A stretch of 12,590 bases of DNA from Actinomycetota bacterium (lineage in GTDB: Bacteria; Actinomycetota; Acidimicrobiia; Spongiisociales; ZC4RG35). The notes beneath the pieces are model-generated. The model searched no databases and had not been told where the DNA came from. It saw only the letters and a program-made list of their open reading frames with translations. Both the position numbers and the translations under genes were made by a program. The DNA lies in assembly GCA_022615295.1 (NCBI GenBank), contig JAKEHF010000102.1:1-12590 (forward strand). Reading direction: 5' to 3'. The number at the start of each line of letters is the position of its first letter. Within the stretch, counting starts at the first letter, position 1. Of the stretch, positions 1-4,926 are shown piece by piece.

Positions 1-650
1 AACACGTGCCGGTAGCCCTTGGACAGCTCGGGTCGCTCCCGGAGCATGGCGACGGTGGTGGCGAGGAGCACCCCGTAGTCGGTGCGGCCGGCGGAGTCGA
101 GCCTTCCCAAGTAACGGCGATACAAACCCGCCAGCCCCCGCCAGTCGGCCCTGGTCTCGGCGAGGGCCGCCAGATCCTCAGGGGTGAGGAGACGCTCCGA
201 GCAACGCATCAGGAAGTCGGCGACCTCGGCGGCGAAAGCGGTCGTCCCCAGGATCCCTCGATAGGTCAAAGGCCAACTCGCCGGGTCCTCCTCGGCGAGC
301 ACCCCGGCGACGAAGGCGATCTGCTCGGGTGTCGTCAACGGCGATGGTGGGGGTCGGTCCCTGTTGCCCTCGAGGAGACGGAGGGCCAGTGAGTGGAAGG
401 TGGTCACGTCCACCGCGCTCCCGCCGGGCGTGGCGGAGACACGTCTCCTCAGCGTCGCCGCGGCGCGACGGGAGAAGCAGAGGAGCACCACCTCGGCGGG
501 CCGACCTCCGGTCTCGAGGATGTGGGCGATCCTCCGGACCAGGAACTCGCTTTTGCCGGTGCCCGGACCGGCGACGACGATCTGATACCCATCGGTCCGG
601 GATATGGCGGCCGGCCATCCGTCCAACCCGATCCGGGTCTCCCTCACCAT
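1..650 (-). CDS. UvrD/Rep-type SF1 DNA helicase, N-terminal part (cut by window edge)
   Basis: An ATP-driven 3'-5' DNA helicase domain, of the kind used in DNA repair and recombination. About 216 codons are visible. Residues 28-34 are the Walker A loop GPGTGKS. Motif Ia follows as CFSRRAAATLRRR (about 58-70), and TFHSLALRLL (84-93) is the Ib-like motif. RTDYGVLL near the right of the fragment matches the conserved (R/D)-x-D-Y-x-x-LL segment. The reading ends at GYRHV, the stretch that normally leads directly into the Walker B DE box, so the window cuts just before motif II. I chose the ATG at 650; a stop lies 17 codons upstream in frame. The N-terminus is short, and the usual Gln of the Q-motif before Walker A is not evident (GLDGWPAAIS). 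A 33-aa ORF ends 13 bp upstream. The family is secure; the subfamily (UvrD, PcrA, AdnAB-like) cannot be decided from this fragment. Confidence 0.85.
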   Translation of the reverse strand, partial: MVRETRIGLDGWPAAISRTDGYQIVVAGPGTGKSEFLVRRIAHILETGGRPAEVVLLCFSRRAAATLRRRVSATPGGSAVDVTTFHSLALRLLEGNRDRPPPSPLTTPEQIAFVAGVLAEEDPASWPLTYRGILGTTAFAAEVADFLMRCSERLLTPEDLAALAETRADWRGLAGLYRRYLGRLDSAGRTDYGVLLATTVAMLRERPELSKGYRHV

Positions 651-663
651 CGGATCGTAGGTC

Positions 664-765
664 TCAGGCGGCCCGGGCGTCCCCGACCAGGGTGGCGTCT
701 ATGCCGAAACCGGCCAGATAGGCGACCGGGTCGGCGAACACCGAGTCGATTGCATCCTCGGTCAT
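664..765 (-). CDS. 33-aa small ORF directly upstream of the helicase
   Basis: ATG at 765 is preceded by a strong GGAGGGGG ribosome-binding sequence about 5 nt away. The 33-residue product starts MTEDAIDSVFADPVAYLAG and ends LVGDARAA at a TGA, 13 bp before the helicase ATG and in a different frame. The helicase has only a weak ribosome site of its own, so the small ORF could act as a translational coupler or leader. The peptide is acidic at its N-terminus with a short hydrophobic middle, has no signal peptide, and matches no family I recognise. It could instead be the displaced true N-terminus of the helicase if there were a frameshift or sequencing error. Confidence 0.45.
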   Translation of the reverse strand: MTEDAIDSVFADPVAYLAGFGIDATLVGDARAA

Positions 766-880
766 GGCCGCCCCCTCCGCCGGGAGGGTGGGCGAGACCG
801 TTGATGAGACGGGGGATACCTCTCTCATGGGTCTCAAACTAAGGGCCGGCTGTGACAGGTTCCGGGGTGTGGCGCCGAAA

Positions 881-903
881 TAGGATGGTGGTGTGATCGG
901 AGG
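881..903 (+). promoter_or_regulatory. Putative -10 box and ribosome-binding site of glutamate dehydrogenase
   Basis: TAGGAT at 881-886 fits the actinobacterial TANNNT -10 pattern, but I see no good -35 at the right distance. GGAGG at 899-903 lies 5 nt before the GTG at 909 and only 2 nt before the TTG at 906, which is why GTG is taken as the start. Transcription would begin near 893, giving a very short leader. Confidence 0.45.
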
Positions 904-908
904 TCTTG

Positions 909-2174
909 GTGGAAACCAGTAGGGAATTCGACTCGCCCATGTATCGCGAGGCAGTCGGTCAGTTCGACCGGGTGGCCGCGGTCATGGGGCTCGACGCCAA
1001 TGTGGCCGATCGGCTCCGGGTGCCCCAGAAGTCGACGGTGGTGAGCTTCCCGTTCCGGCATGACACATACAACAAGGTGGAGACGATCTTCGGCTATCGG
1101 GTCCAGCACCTGACCACGATGGGACCGACCAAGGGGGGGATCCGGTACGCGCCGGACGTCGACCTGGGCGAGGTCACCGCGCTGGCCATGCTCATGACGT
1201 GGAAGTGCTCCATCGTGGGTGTCCCCTTCGGTGGGGCAAAGGGTGGGGTGCGCATCGACCCGATGAAGCTGTCACGGGCCGAGCTGCAACGTGTGACCCG
1301 CCGTTTCACCATGGAGATCATCAACGTGATCGGTCCCGACACCGACATACCCGCCCCCGACCTCGGGACCAACGAGCAGGTGATGGCCTGGCTCATGGAC
1401 ACCTACTCCCAGCACGTCGGTCATGCGGTGCCGGCAGTGGTGACCGGCAAGCCCCCGGCCCTCGGCGGCAGTGTCGCCCGGAGGGAAGCCACCGGCAGGG
1501 GTTTGATATTCCTCGTCCCCCAAGCGGCCAACGTGGTGGACCTCAACCCCGCCGAGGCAACGGTGGCGATCCACGGCTTCGGCAACGTCGGTCTCTACGC
1601 GGCCATCGCGGCCGATCAGGCGGGGCTCAAGGTCGTCGCCGTGTCCGACATCTCCGGCGGCGTGTACAACCCCGACGGGCTCGACGTGGCCGCCGCGGCC
1701 AAGTGGGTCGACGAGAACCGGGTCCTCGCCGGCTATCCGGACGCCGACGCCATAGAGGGGGAGGAGGTGTTCTCCCTCGATGTCGACATCCTGATACCGG
1801 CCGCAGTCCAGGGAGTCATCCACAAGGGGAACGCCGACGACGTCAAGGCCCGTCTCGTCATCGAGGGGGCAAACAACCCGACCACTTTGGAGGCCGACGA
1901 CATGCTCCGGGAGCGGGGCGTGTTCATAGTCCCCGACATCCTGGCCAATGCGGGTGGGGTGACGGTGTCCTATTTCGAATGGGTGCAGGACGTCCAGAAG
2001 TACTTCTGGACCGAGAACGAGGTGGTCGCCCGGCTCCGGGAGATCATGACCCGGGCCTTTGAGGACGTTCACTCCATCGCAATCGCCGAGAACGTCGACA
2101 TGAGGACCGCCGCCCTCATCAAGGGGATCCGCAGGGTGGCCGACGCCAAGCTGGTCCGGGGAGTCTTCCCCTAG
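909..2174 (+). CDS. gdhA: Glutamate dehydrogenase (Glu/Leu/Phe/Val dehydrogenase family)
   Basis: Cytoplasmic enzyme that reversibly deaminates L-glutamate to 2-oxoglutarate and ammonia with a nicotinamide cofactor, linking nitrogen and carbon metabolism. The 421-aa length is typical of the hexameric family. GPTKGGIRY near residue 75 carries the Lys that binds the glutamate side-chain carboxylate; leucine dehydrogenases lack it. MLMTWKCSIVGVPFGGAKGG holds the conserved Lys99 and the catalytic Lys111. GPDTDIPAPDLGTNEQ follows. The Rossmann motif HGFGNVG is near residue 225, with an acidic residue after the next strand (VAVSDISGG), more usual for NAD than NADP. The C-terminal NAGGVTVSYFEWVQ is also conserved. 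GTG 909 is chosen for its ribosome-site spacing. The gene is alone on its strand, and its stop overlaps the stop of the convergent nuclease gene. Confidence 0.95.
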   Translation: METSREFDSPMYREAVGQFDRVAAVMGLDANVADRLRVPQKSTVVSFPFRHDTYNKVETIFGYRVQHLTTMGPTKGGIRYAPDVDLGEVTALAMLMTWKCSIVGVPFGGAKGGVRIDPMKLSRAELQRVTRRFTMEIINVIGPDTDIPAPDLGTNEQVMAWLMDTYSQHVGHAVPAVVTGKPPALGGSVARREATGRGLIFLVPQAANVVDLNPAEATVAIHGFGNVGLYAAIAADQAGLKVVAVSDISGGVYNPDGLDVAAAAKWVDENRVLAGYPDADAIEGEEVFSLDVDILIPAAVQGVIHKGNADDVKARLVIEGANNPTTLEADDMLRERGVFIVPDILANAGGVTVSYFEWVQDVQKYFWTENEVVARLREIMTRAFEDVHSIAIAENVDMRTAALIKGIRRVADAKLVRGVFP

Positions 2175-2962
2175 TCCGGGCTCGTCGTCCAGGCGGGGCA
2201 GATCTTCCGGTAGCTGCACCAGTCACAGAGACGGCCCGGTCGTGGCGGGAACCGTCCCGTGGCCAGGGCGCGGTCTATGGCCGCCCACAAGGCCCGAAGC
2301 TGGCTGTCCATGGCGTCGAGCTGGCGGTCGTCGATCCCGAGCCGATACAGGGTCGGCCCGTTGAGATAGAGAAGCCTCACCTCGGCGGGGGTCTGGCCGG
2401 TGCGATTCCTGATGAGCAGGGCGTAGATCTTGAGGGCGAAGAAGGCGGGCAGGGCGTAGGTCTCCGGGGGAGCCTTGCCGGTCTTGTAGTCGGTGATGAC
2501 GAGACGACCCGTGTCGTCCCGGTCCATCCGGTCGAGAATGCCACGTATCAACATTCCGTCGAGATCCTCGACCATCTCGAGCTCGCGCTCGGTCGGGTCG
2601 AATCGGGTGGGGTCCTCGATTGTGAAGTAGTTGGCGAGTAACTCGAGCGACTCGACACCCCAGAGACGCTCGTCCTCGACTGTTGGGAAGAGACCCCGGA
2701 ACTCTTCGGTGGCCCTTATCTCGGTCCAGGCCTCCCTGAACAGGTCGAAGAGACGGTCGGGCGTCCTCGCCTCGATGGGGTCGTCGAACAGTCTCTGCAG
2801 GGCGAGATGAGCGGTGGTCCCCCGTGCCTGGTGGATCGAGACCGGCTCGGGGATACGGTCGACGGCGCGGAACTTGAACAGCTGGGGGCATGTCTTGAAA
2901 TCGCCGGCCCGACTTGGGGACAGGGTGTGCAAGGTGTCGGGGACCGTGGTCTCGACCGTCAT
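2171..2962 (-). CDS. RecB/Cas4-like PD-(D/E)XK nuclease with Fe-S cysteines
   Basis: A 263-aa stand-alone member of the PD-(D/E)XK superfamily (PDDEXK_1 / RecB-family exonuclease type), probably acting on DNA ends in repair. Visible motifs are TLSPSRAGDFKTCPQLFKF with Cys25, RGTTAHLALQRLF with His52, GILDRMD with Asp144, and ITDYKTGK with Asp158 and Lys160 (the D-x-K core). At the C-terminus, CDWCSYRKICPAW supplies Cys246, Cys249 and Cys255. Together with Cys25 these make the four-cysteine 4Fe-4S staple known from AddB and Cas4. The family's QxxxY motif appears altered (FALKIYALL). Similar free-standing RecB-like proteins are common in actinobacteria. The ATG at 2962 has no ribosome site, but a TATCAT -10 box lies 7 nt upstream, so the mRNA is probably leaderless. 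A UvrD-type helicase lies on the same strand 1.5 kb away, but a functional link is speculation. Confidence 0.9.
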   Translation of the reverse strand: MTVETTVPDTLHTLSPSRAGDFKTCPQLFKFRAVDRIPEPVSIHQARGTTAHLALQRLFDDPIEARTPDRLFDLFREAWTEIRATEEFRGLFPTVEDERLWGVESLELLANYFTIEDPTRFDPTERELEMVEDLDGMLIRGILDRMDRDDTGRLVITDYKTGKAPPETYALPAFFALKIYALLIRNRTGQTPAEVRLLYLNGPTLYRLGIDDRQLDAMDSQLRALWAAIDRALATGRFPPRPGRLCDWCSYRKICPAWTTSPD

Positions 2963-2969
2963 CCCAACG

Positions 2970-2975
2970 ATGATA
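2970..2975 (-). promoter_or_regulatory. TATCAT -10 box for a leaderless nuclease mRNA
   Basis: Read on the minus strand, TATCAT lies with its last base 7 nt before the ATG at 2962. The expected transcription start therefore falls on or next to the start codon. No Shine-Dalgarno sequence is present. A clear -35 box was not found. Confidence 0.45.
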
Positions 2976-3050
2976 GGAAGGGCCCCTGACAGATCCCGGA
3001 CACCCCGCGAAAACCACTCGTAAGACGCGAAAAGTATGCCGTCGTTTTCC

Positions 3051-3080
3051 TTGACGACCGTCTCCGGTGACCCCTACGTT
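3051..3080 (+). promoter_or_regulatory. Promoter of structured RNA-A
   Basis: TTGACG (3051-3056), an 18-nt spacer, and TACGTT (3075-3080) match sigma-70-type -35 and -10 boxes. The predicted start is about 3086-3088. No open reading frame with a ribosome site follows. Instead comes a chain of hairpins ending in a terminator, so this promoter would drive a non-coding RNA. It points away from the nuclease promoter at 2970-2975. Confidence 0.6.
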
Positions 3081-3179
3081 CCCCGGCAACTGGCTCGAGG
3101 GCAACCTCGGGTCGGGATCGAAGGAGCTTCGGCTCTTTCGAGGCCACCTCGCTGGGGGCCCGCTTTCCCGGCGAGATGG

Positions 3180-3232
3180 ACGAGAGCCCCGAGAGGGCTG
3201 AGGCTTCGGCCGAGGCTCCCTCGGGGTTTCTC
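3180..3232 (+). repeat. 53-bp direct repeat, copy 1
   Basis: Identical to 4192-4244 except for C at 3198 versus T at 4210 (52 of 53 bases). The copies are in the same orientation, 1,012 bp apart. The repeat contains the whole terminator hairpin plus its first T-tract bases. The single change keeps the stem pairable (C-G to U·G). Confidence 0.95.
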
Positions 3233-3235
3233 TTT
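3187..3235 (+). terminator. Rho-independent terminator of RNA-A (copy 1 of twin terminator)
   Basis: The 5' arm 3187-3204 and 3' arm 3209-3226 align as an 18-step stem with a UUCG loop. Internal irregularities are a tandem G/A pair and one A/C mismatch. The base is four C-G pairs, and the stem is followed by TTTCTCTTT. The T-tract exists only on the plus strand side, so termination is directional. Confidence 0.75.
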
Positions 3236-3278
3236 GTCGGCGAGTCGGCTTGGGCGCTGCCCCCGTGTCCTCAGGGTT

Positions 3279-3365
3279 GTCCCCCTGCGAAGCGGGGGGA
3301 CCGACGACCCTTCAGGGTCGTCGAGGGTGGCCCGAGGCGGAGCCGAGGTGGTCTCCCACCGGCTC
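3279..3365. repeat. Cluster of three strong hairpins across the nitroreductase stop
   Basis: Three perfect or near-perfect inverted repeats follow one another. 3279-3301 has ten pairs (one U·G on the plus strand) around GAA and contains the stable GCGAAGC core. 3302-3323 has nine perfect pairs around a four-base loop. 3340-3365 has ten pairs with a two-base bulge, and its loop reads GAGA on the minus strand. On the minus strand the nitroreductase TGA lies inside the loop of the middle hairpin. No T-tract follows on either strand, so these are not standard terminators. They could be 3' mRNA-stabilising stems of the nitroreductase transcript or REP-like palindromes. Confidence 0.6.
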
Positions 3366-3788
3366 GAGAACGAAGACCGGGATGATGCGGTCTGTCTTTG
3401 TCTGGTAGACGGCATAGTCGGGCCATACCTCGACAGCCCGAGCCCACCACTTTGCACGCTCCTCCCCGGAGGCCTCCCGTGCCAGATAGTCCTGCTGCAT
3501 GGTGCCGTCGCGAAGCTCACAACGGGGATGGGAGACCAGGTTGAAGTACCACTGGGGATTCCTCGCCGCACCGCCCCGTGAGGCCACGACGGCATAGACA
3601 CCATCGTGCTCGACACGCATCAACGGCGTCTTGCGCAGGGTCCCGGTCAGGGCGCCGACCGTTGTCAGCAGGACGACGGGTTTCCCGGACAACGTGAGAC
3701 CCTTGGTCCCCCCGGATTCCTCGATGAGCTCCGCCTGCTGTCGCGCCCACTTCGAGGGACTGGGGGAGTAGGTGCCTTCGAGGGGCAT
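3312..3788 (-). CDS. Nitroreductase-family deazaflavin (F420)-dependent oxidoreductase
   Basis: A 158-aa member of the Ddn-like split-beta-barrel family. In actinobacteria these proteins bind F420H2 and reduce quinones, nitro compounds or similar substrates; the substrate here is unknown. The start MPLEGTYSPSPSKWARQQ followed by ESGGTKG is diagnostic. KPVVLLTTVGALTGTLRKTPL (positions about 36-56) is the phosphate/F420-binding core, and ASRGGAARNPQWYFNLVSHP (69-88) is the other family hallmark. The frame is open further upstream, but the family start is the ATG at 3788, with a -10 box just upstream and no ribosome site, so translation is probably leaderless. After the family's usual ending (IPVFVLEP) there is an odd tail of about 15 residues, rich in Gly, Ser, Arg and Pro, encoded by the hairpin cluster. 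The gene sits alone on its strand between two plus-strand structured RNAs. Confidence 0.9.
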   Translation of the reverse strand: MPLEGTYSPSPSKWARQQAELIEESGGTKGLTLSGKPVVLLTTVGALTGTLRKTPLMRVEHDGVYAVVASRGGAARNPQWYFNLVSHPRCELRDGTMQQDYLAREASGEERAKWWARAVEVWPDYAVYQTKTDRIIPVFVLEPVGDHLGSASGHPRRP

Positions 3789-3797
3789 GGCAAACCC

Positions 3798-3827
3798 AAG
3801 GTAACCGTATGCCGAACCCTCGGTGAA
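3798..3827 (-). promoter_or_regulatory. Putative nitroreductase promoter
   Basis: Minus strand TTCACC (3827-3822), an 18-nt spacer, and TACCTT (3803-3798). Transcription would start within a few bases of the ATG at 3788. The -10 hexamer is identical to that of RNA-B, which is transcribed divergently from about 3891. Confidence 0.45.
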
Positions 3828-3855
3828 GTTCGCGAAAAACAATAAGCCCCTCGAC

Positions 3856-3884
3856 TTGTGCCCCCCGCCGCGGTGGTCTACCTT
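3856..3884 (+). promoter_or_regulatory. Promoter of structured RNA-B
   Basis: TTGTGC (3856-3861), a 17-nt spacer, and TACCTT (3879-3884). The predicted start is near 3891, just before the first hairpin of RNA-B. The -10 context (CTACCTTCC) resembles that of RNA-A (CTACGTTCC). Confidence 0.55.
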
Positions 3885-4191
3885 CCGTTCCACGTCGCCG
3901 GGGAAACCCGACGACCGGCCCGAACGACGGGTAACCGTCGGGAGTGGTCGAGCCGGAAGGCACGGGAAACCGTGCGGAAGGCTCACCGGATCGCATCTGG
4001 GAAACTGGAGGCGACTCGGAGCCGCCAGTCCGTACGGGGATCCTTAGGGATCGTCGAACGGACTGACGGCGGTAGACCGCAAGGTCTACGCCCTCCCGGA
4101 AACGGGGGGAGCGGTCTTCGGATCGCATCGCCGACGGCTTCGGTCAGCGGCGAACCGCTCGGAGTTGGGTCCCCGGCCCAACGAAGACGGA

Positions 4192-4244
4192 ACGAGAGCC
4201 CCGAGAGGGTTGAGGCTTCGGCCGAGGCTCCCTCGGGGTTTCTC
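4192..4244 (+). repeat. 53-bp direct repeat, copy 2
   Basis: Second copy of the sequence at 3180-3232, same orientation, 52 of 53 bases identical. The two copies bracket the nitroreductase gene and nearly all of RNA-B. Identity stops sharply on both sides apart from a few scattered matching bases. Confidence 0.95.
4199..4244 (+). terminator. Rho-independent terminator of RNA-B (copy 2 of twin terminator)
   Basis: Stem 4199-4216 with 4221-4238 around UUCG, followed by TTTCTCATTT. This is the same hairpin as at 3187-3226 with one base changed. It lies 74 bp before the start of the next gene and should insulate that gene from RNA-B transcription. Confidence 0.75.
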
Positions 4245-4296
4245 ATTTCCCGTAGGCGGAGTCAGGTCCCAGCAGCGTCGGACACCGGCCGGCCGT

Positions 4297-4302
4297 TAGT
4301 CT
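4297..4302 (+). promoter_or_regulatory. -10 box for a leaderless first PH-domain gene
   Basis: TAGTCT (4297-4302) places the transcription start at about 4309-4312, on the ATG at 4312. No Shine-Dalgarno sequence precedes that ATG (CTCGCCCCACC). No convincing -35 was seen. Confidence 0.4.
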
Positions 4303-4311
4303 CGCCCCACC

Positions 4312-4926
4312 ATGCCATACCCGACGGATCTCCTCGCCGAGGGTGAGCAGGTGATCGTCGACACCCGGCTCCATTGGATCGCCCTCTACAGGGAGTTGCT
4401 CTATGGCGCAGGTCTCCTTGTGCTCGTGATCGTGCTTCTCGCCGCCACCAACTTCCCGGGTTGGCTCTATCTCGCGGCGTTCCTGGTTTGGACGGGTCTG
4501 TCGTATCGGCGACTTGGCGACTGGTTCACCTCCGAGCTGATCCTCACCAGCCGACGGATCGTCTTTCGCAGCGGTCTCGTCACCAAGAAGGGCCACGAGA
4601 TCGCCATCGGACAGGTCTCCGAGGTCGGTCTCCGTCAGAAGCCGCTCCAGCGGATGGTCGGGGCCGGCGACCTGATCGTCGAATCGGGCGGCGACGCCCG
4701 CACCGCACTGACCGACGTCGGAGATGTGGTGGAGGTAAAACGGCTCATCTTGGAGACGTCCACGAGGATCGAGCCGAAGCGGCCCCACGTCACGCTCCCA
4801 GGCCCGGCCGGGGCGGGGCCGAGTCGTGTCGAGCAGTTGGACATCCTGGCGAGGCTCCACGAGCAGGGGAGACTCACCGACGACGAGTTCGAGGCCGAGA
4901 AGGGCCGTCTCATGAAGGAGGAATGA
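4312..4926 (+). CDS. Membrane bPH2-domain protein with C-terminal SHOCT domain (paralogue 1)
   Basis: A 204-aa protein of unknown function. Residues 1-25 form a polar lead (MPYPTDLLAEGEQVIV...LHW) typical of bacterial PH-like (bPH_2, DUF304) proteins. Two hydrophobic segments follow at about 28-46 and 48-64. The PH-like domain spans about 70-155 and includes ELILTSRRIVFRSGLVTKKG and the conserved VGAGDLIVES. After a Pro/Gly-rich linker (about 155-170), the C-terminus ILARLHEQGRLTDDEFEAEK is a SHOCT motif, a short helical module often found at the ends of bacterial membrane or regulatory proteins. It starts a plus-strand operon; its TGA overlaps the region of the next start. The pairing with a close paralogue suggests a hetero-oligomer, an inference only. 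Confidence 0.85.
   Translation: MPYPTDLLAEGEQVIVDTRLHWIALYRELLYGAGLLVLVIVLLAATNFPGWLYLAAFLVWTGLSYRRLGDWFTSELILTSRRIVFRSGLVTKKGHEIAIGQVSEVGLRQKPLQRMVGAGDLIVESGGDARTALTDVGDVVEVKRLILETSTRIEPKRPHVTLPGPAGAGPSRVEQLDILARLHEQGRLTDDEFEAEKGRLMKEE

Larger units (their letters stand above)
3087..3235 (+). ncRNA. Structured RNA-A, about 150 nt, unassigned
   Basis: Between a promoter and a strong terminator lie three consecutive hairpins. The first, 3094-3111, has seven pairs (one U·G) closed by a GCAA tetraloop. The second, 3118-3141, has ten pairs (one G·U) closed by a UUCG tetraloop. The third, 3144-3179, has twelve pairs with one C/A mismatch and a ten-base loop. The terminator stem (3187-3226) follows. 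The GNRA and UUCG loops occur in this form only on the plus strand, which supports plus-strand transcription. No coding frame fits. The downstream gene is on the opposite strand, so a cis-acting riboswitch is unlikely unless it controls something very small. I looked for SRP, 6S and common riboswitch core sequences and did not recognise any. Exact ends are inferred from promoter and terminator positions. Confidence 0.6.
3891..4244 (+). ncRNA. Structured RNA-B, about 355 nt, unassigned large ncRNA
   Basis: Hairpins in order: 3894-3915 (nine-step stem, one C/A mismatch, GAAA loop); 3925-3940 (six perfect pairs, GUAA), itself enclosed by 3916-3919/3952-3955; 3960-3975 (six pairs, GAAA); 3986-4019 (13 pairs, two mismatches, GAAA); 4021-4070 (20 pairs broken by three single mismatches, UUAG); 4072-4089 (seven perfect pairs, GCAA); 4092-4109 (seven pairs, GAAA); 4111-4126 (six pairs, UUCG); 4129-4152 (eight pairs, UUCG); 4164-4182 (six perfect pairs, seven-base loop); then the terminator. 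G·U pairs and GNRA/UUCG loops make sense only on the plus strand. A promoter lies at 3856-3884. Frames through the region give Arg/Pro-rich, low-complexity translations with no ribosome site. I see no RNase P GAAAGUCC/ACAGA core, no tmRNA TΨC-like end, no intron domain V and no cobalamin box. The function is unknown. Confidence 0.72.

Noticed and set aside
178..618. Minus-strand 146-aa and plus-strand overlapping open frames at 6-842
   Set aside because: They are out-of-frame shadows of the helicase, whose own frame carries Walker A and the other helicase motifs.
3087..3235. RNA-A as a riboswitch or leader
   Set aside because: It ends in a terminator and the next gene is on the opposite strand, so there is nothing obvious downstream for it to control.
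3891..4244. RNA-B as RNase P RNA or tmRNA
   Set aside because: The size would fit, but I find no GAAAGUCC-like P4 strand, no ACAGA partner, no tRNA-like TΨC end and no tag-peptide frame.
3279..4244. Palindrome cluster as a linear-replicon telomere, transfer origin or insertion sequence end
   Set aside because: Ordinary housekeeping-type genes continue on both sides, no transposase, relaxase or terminal protein gene is present, and no target-site duplication was seen.
3858..4346. Long open frames on both strands through RNA-B (plus 3858-4346, minus 3517-4128 and 3983-4246)
   Set aside because: Translations are Arg/Pro/Gly-rich with no family motif or ribosome site, and the DNA is better explained by consecutive hairpins. 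GC-rich sequence readily yields such open frames.
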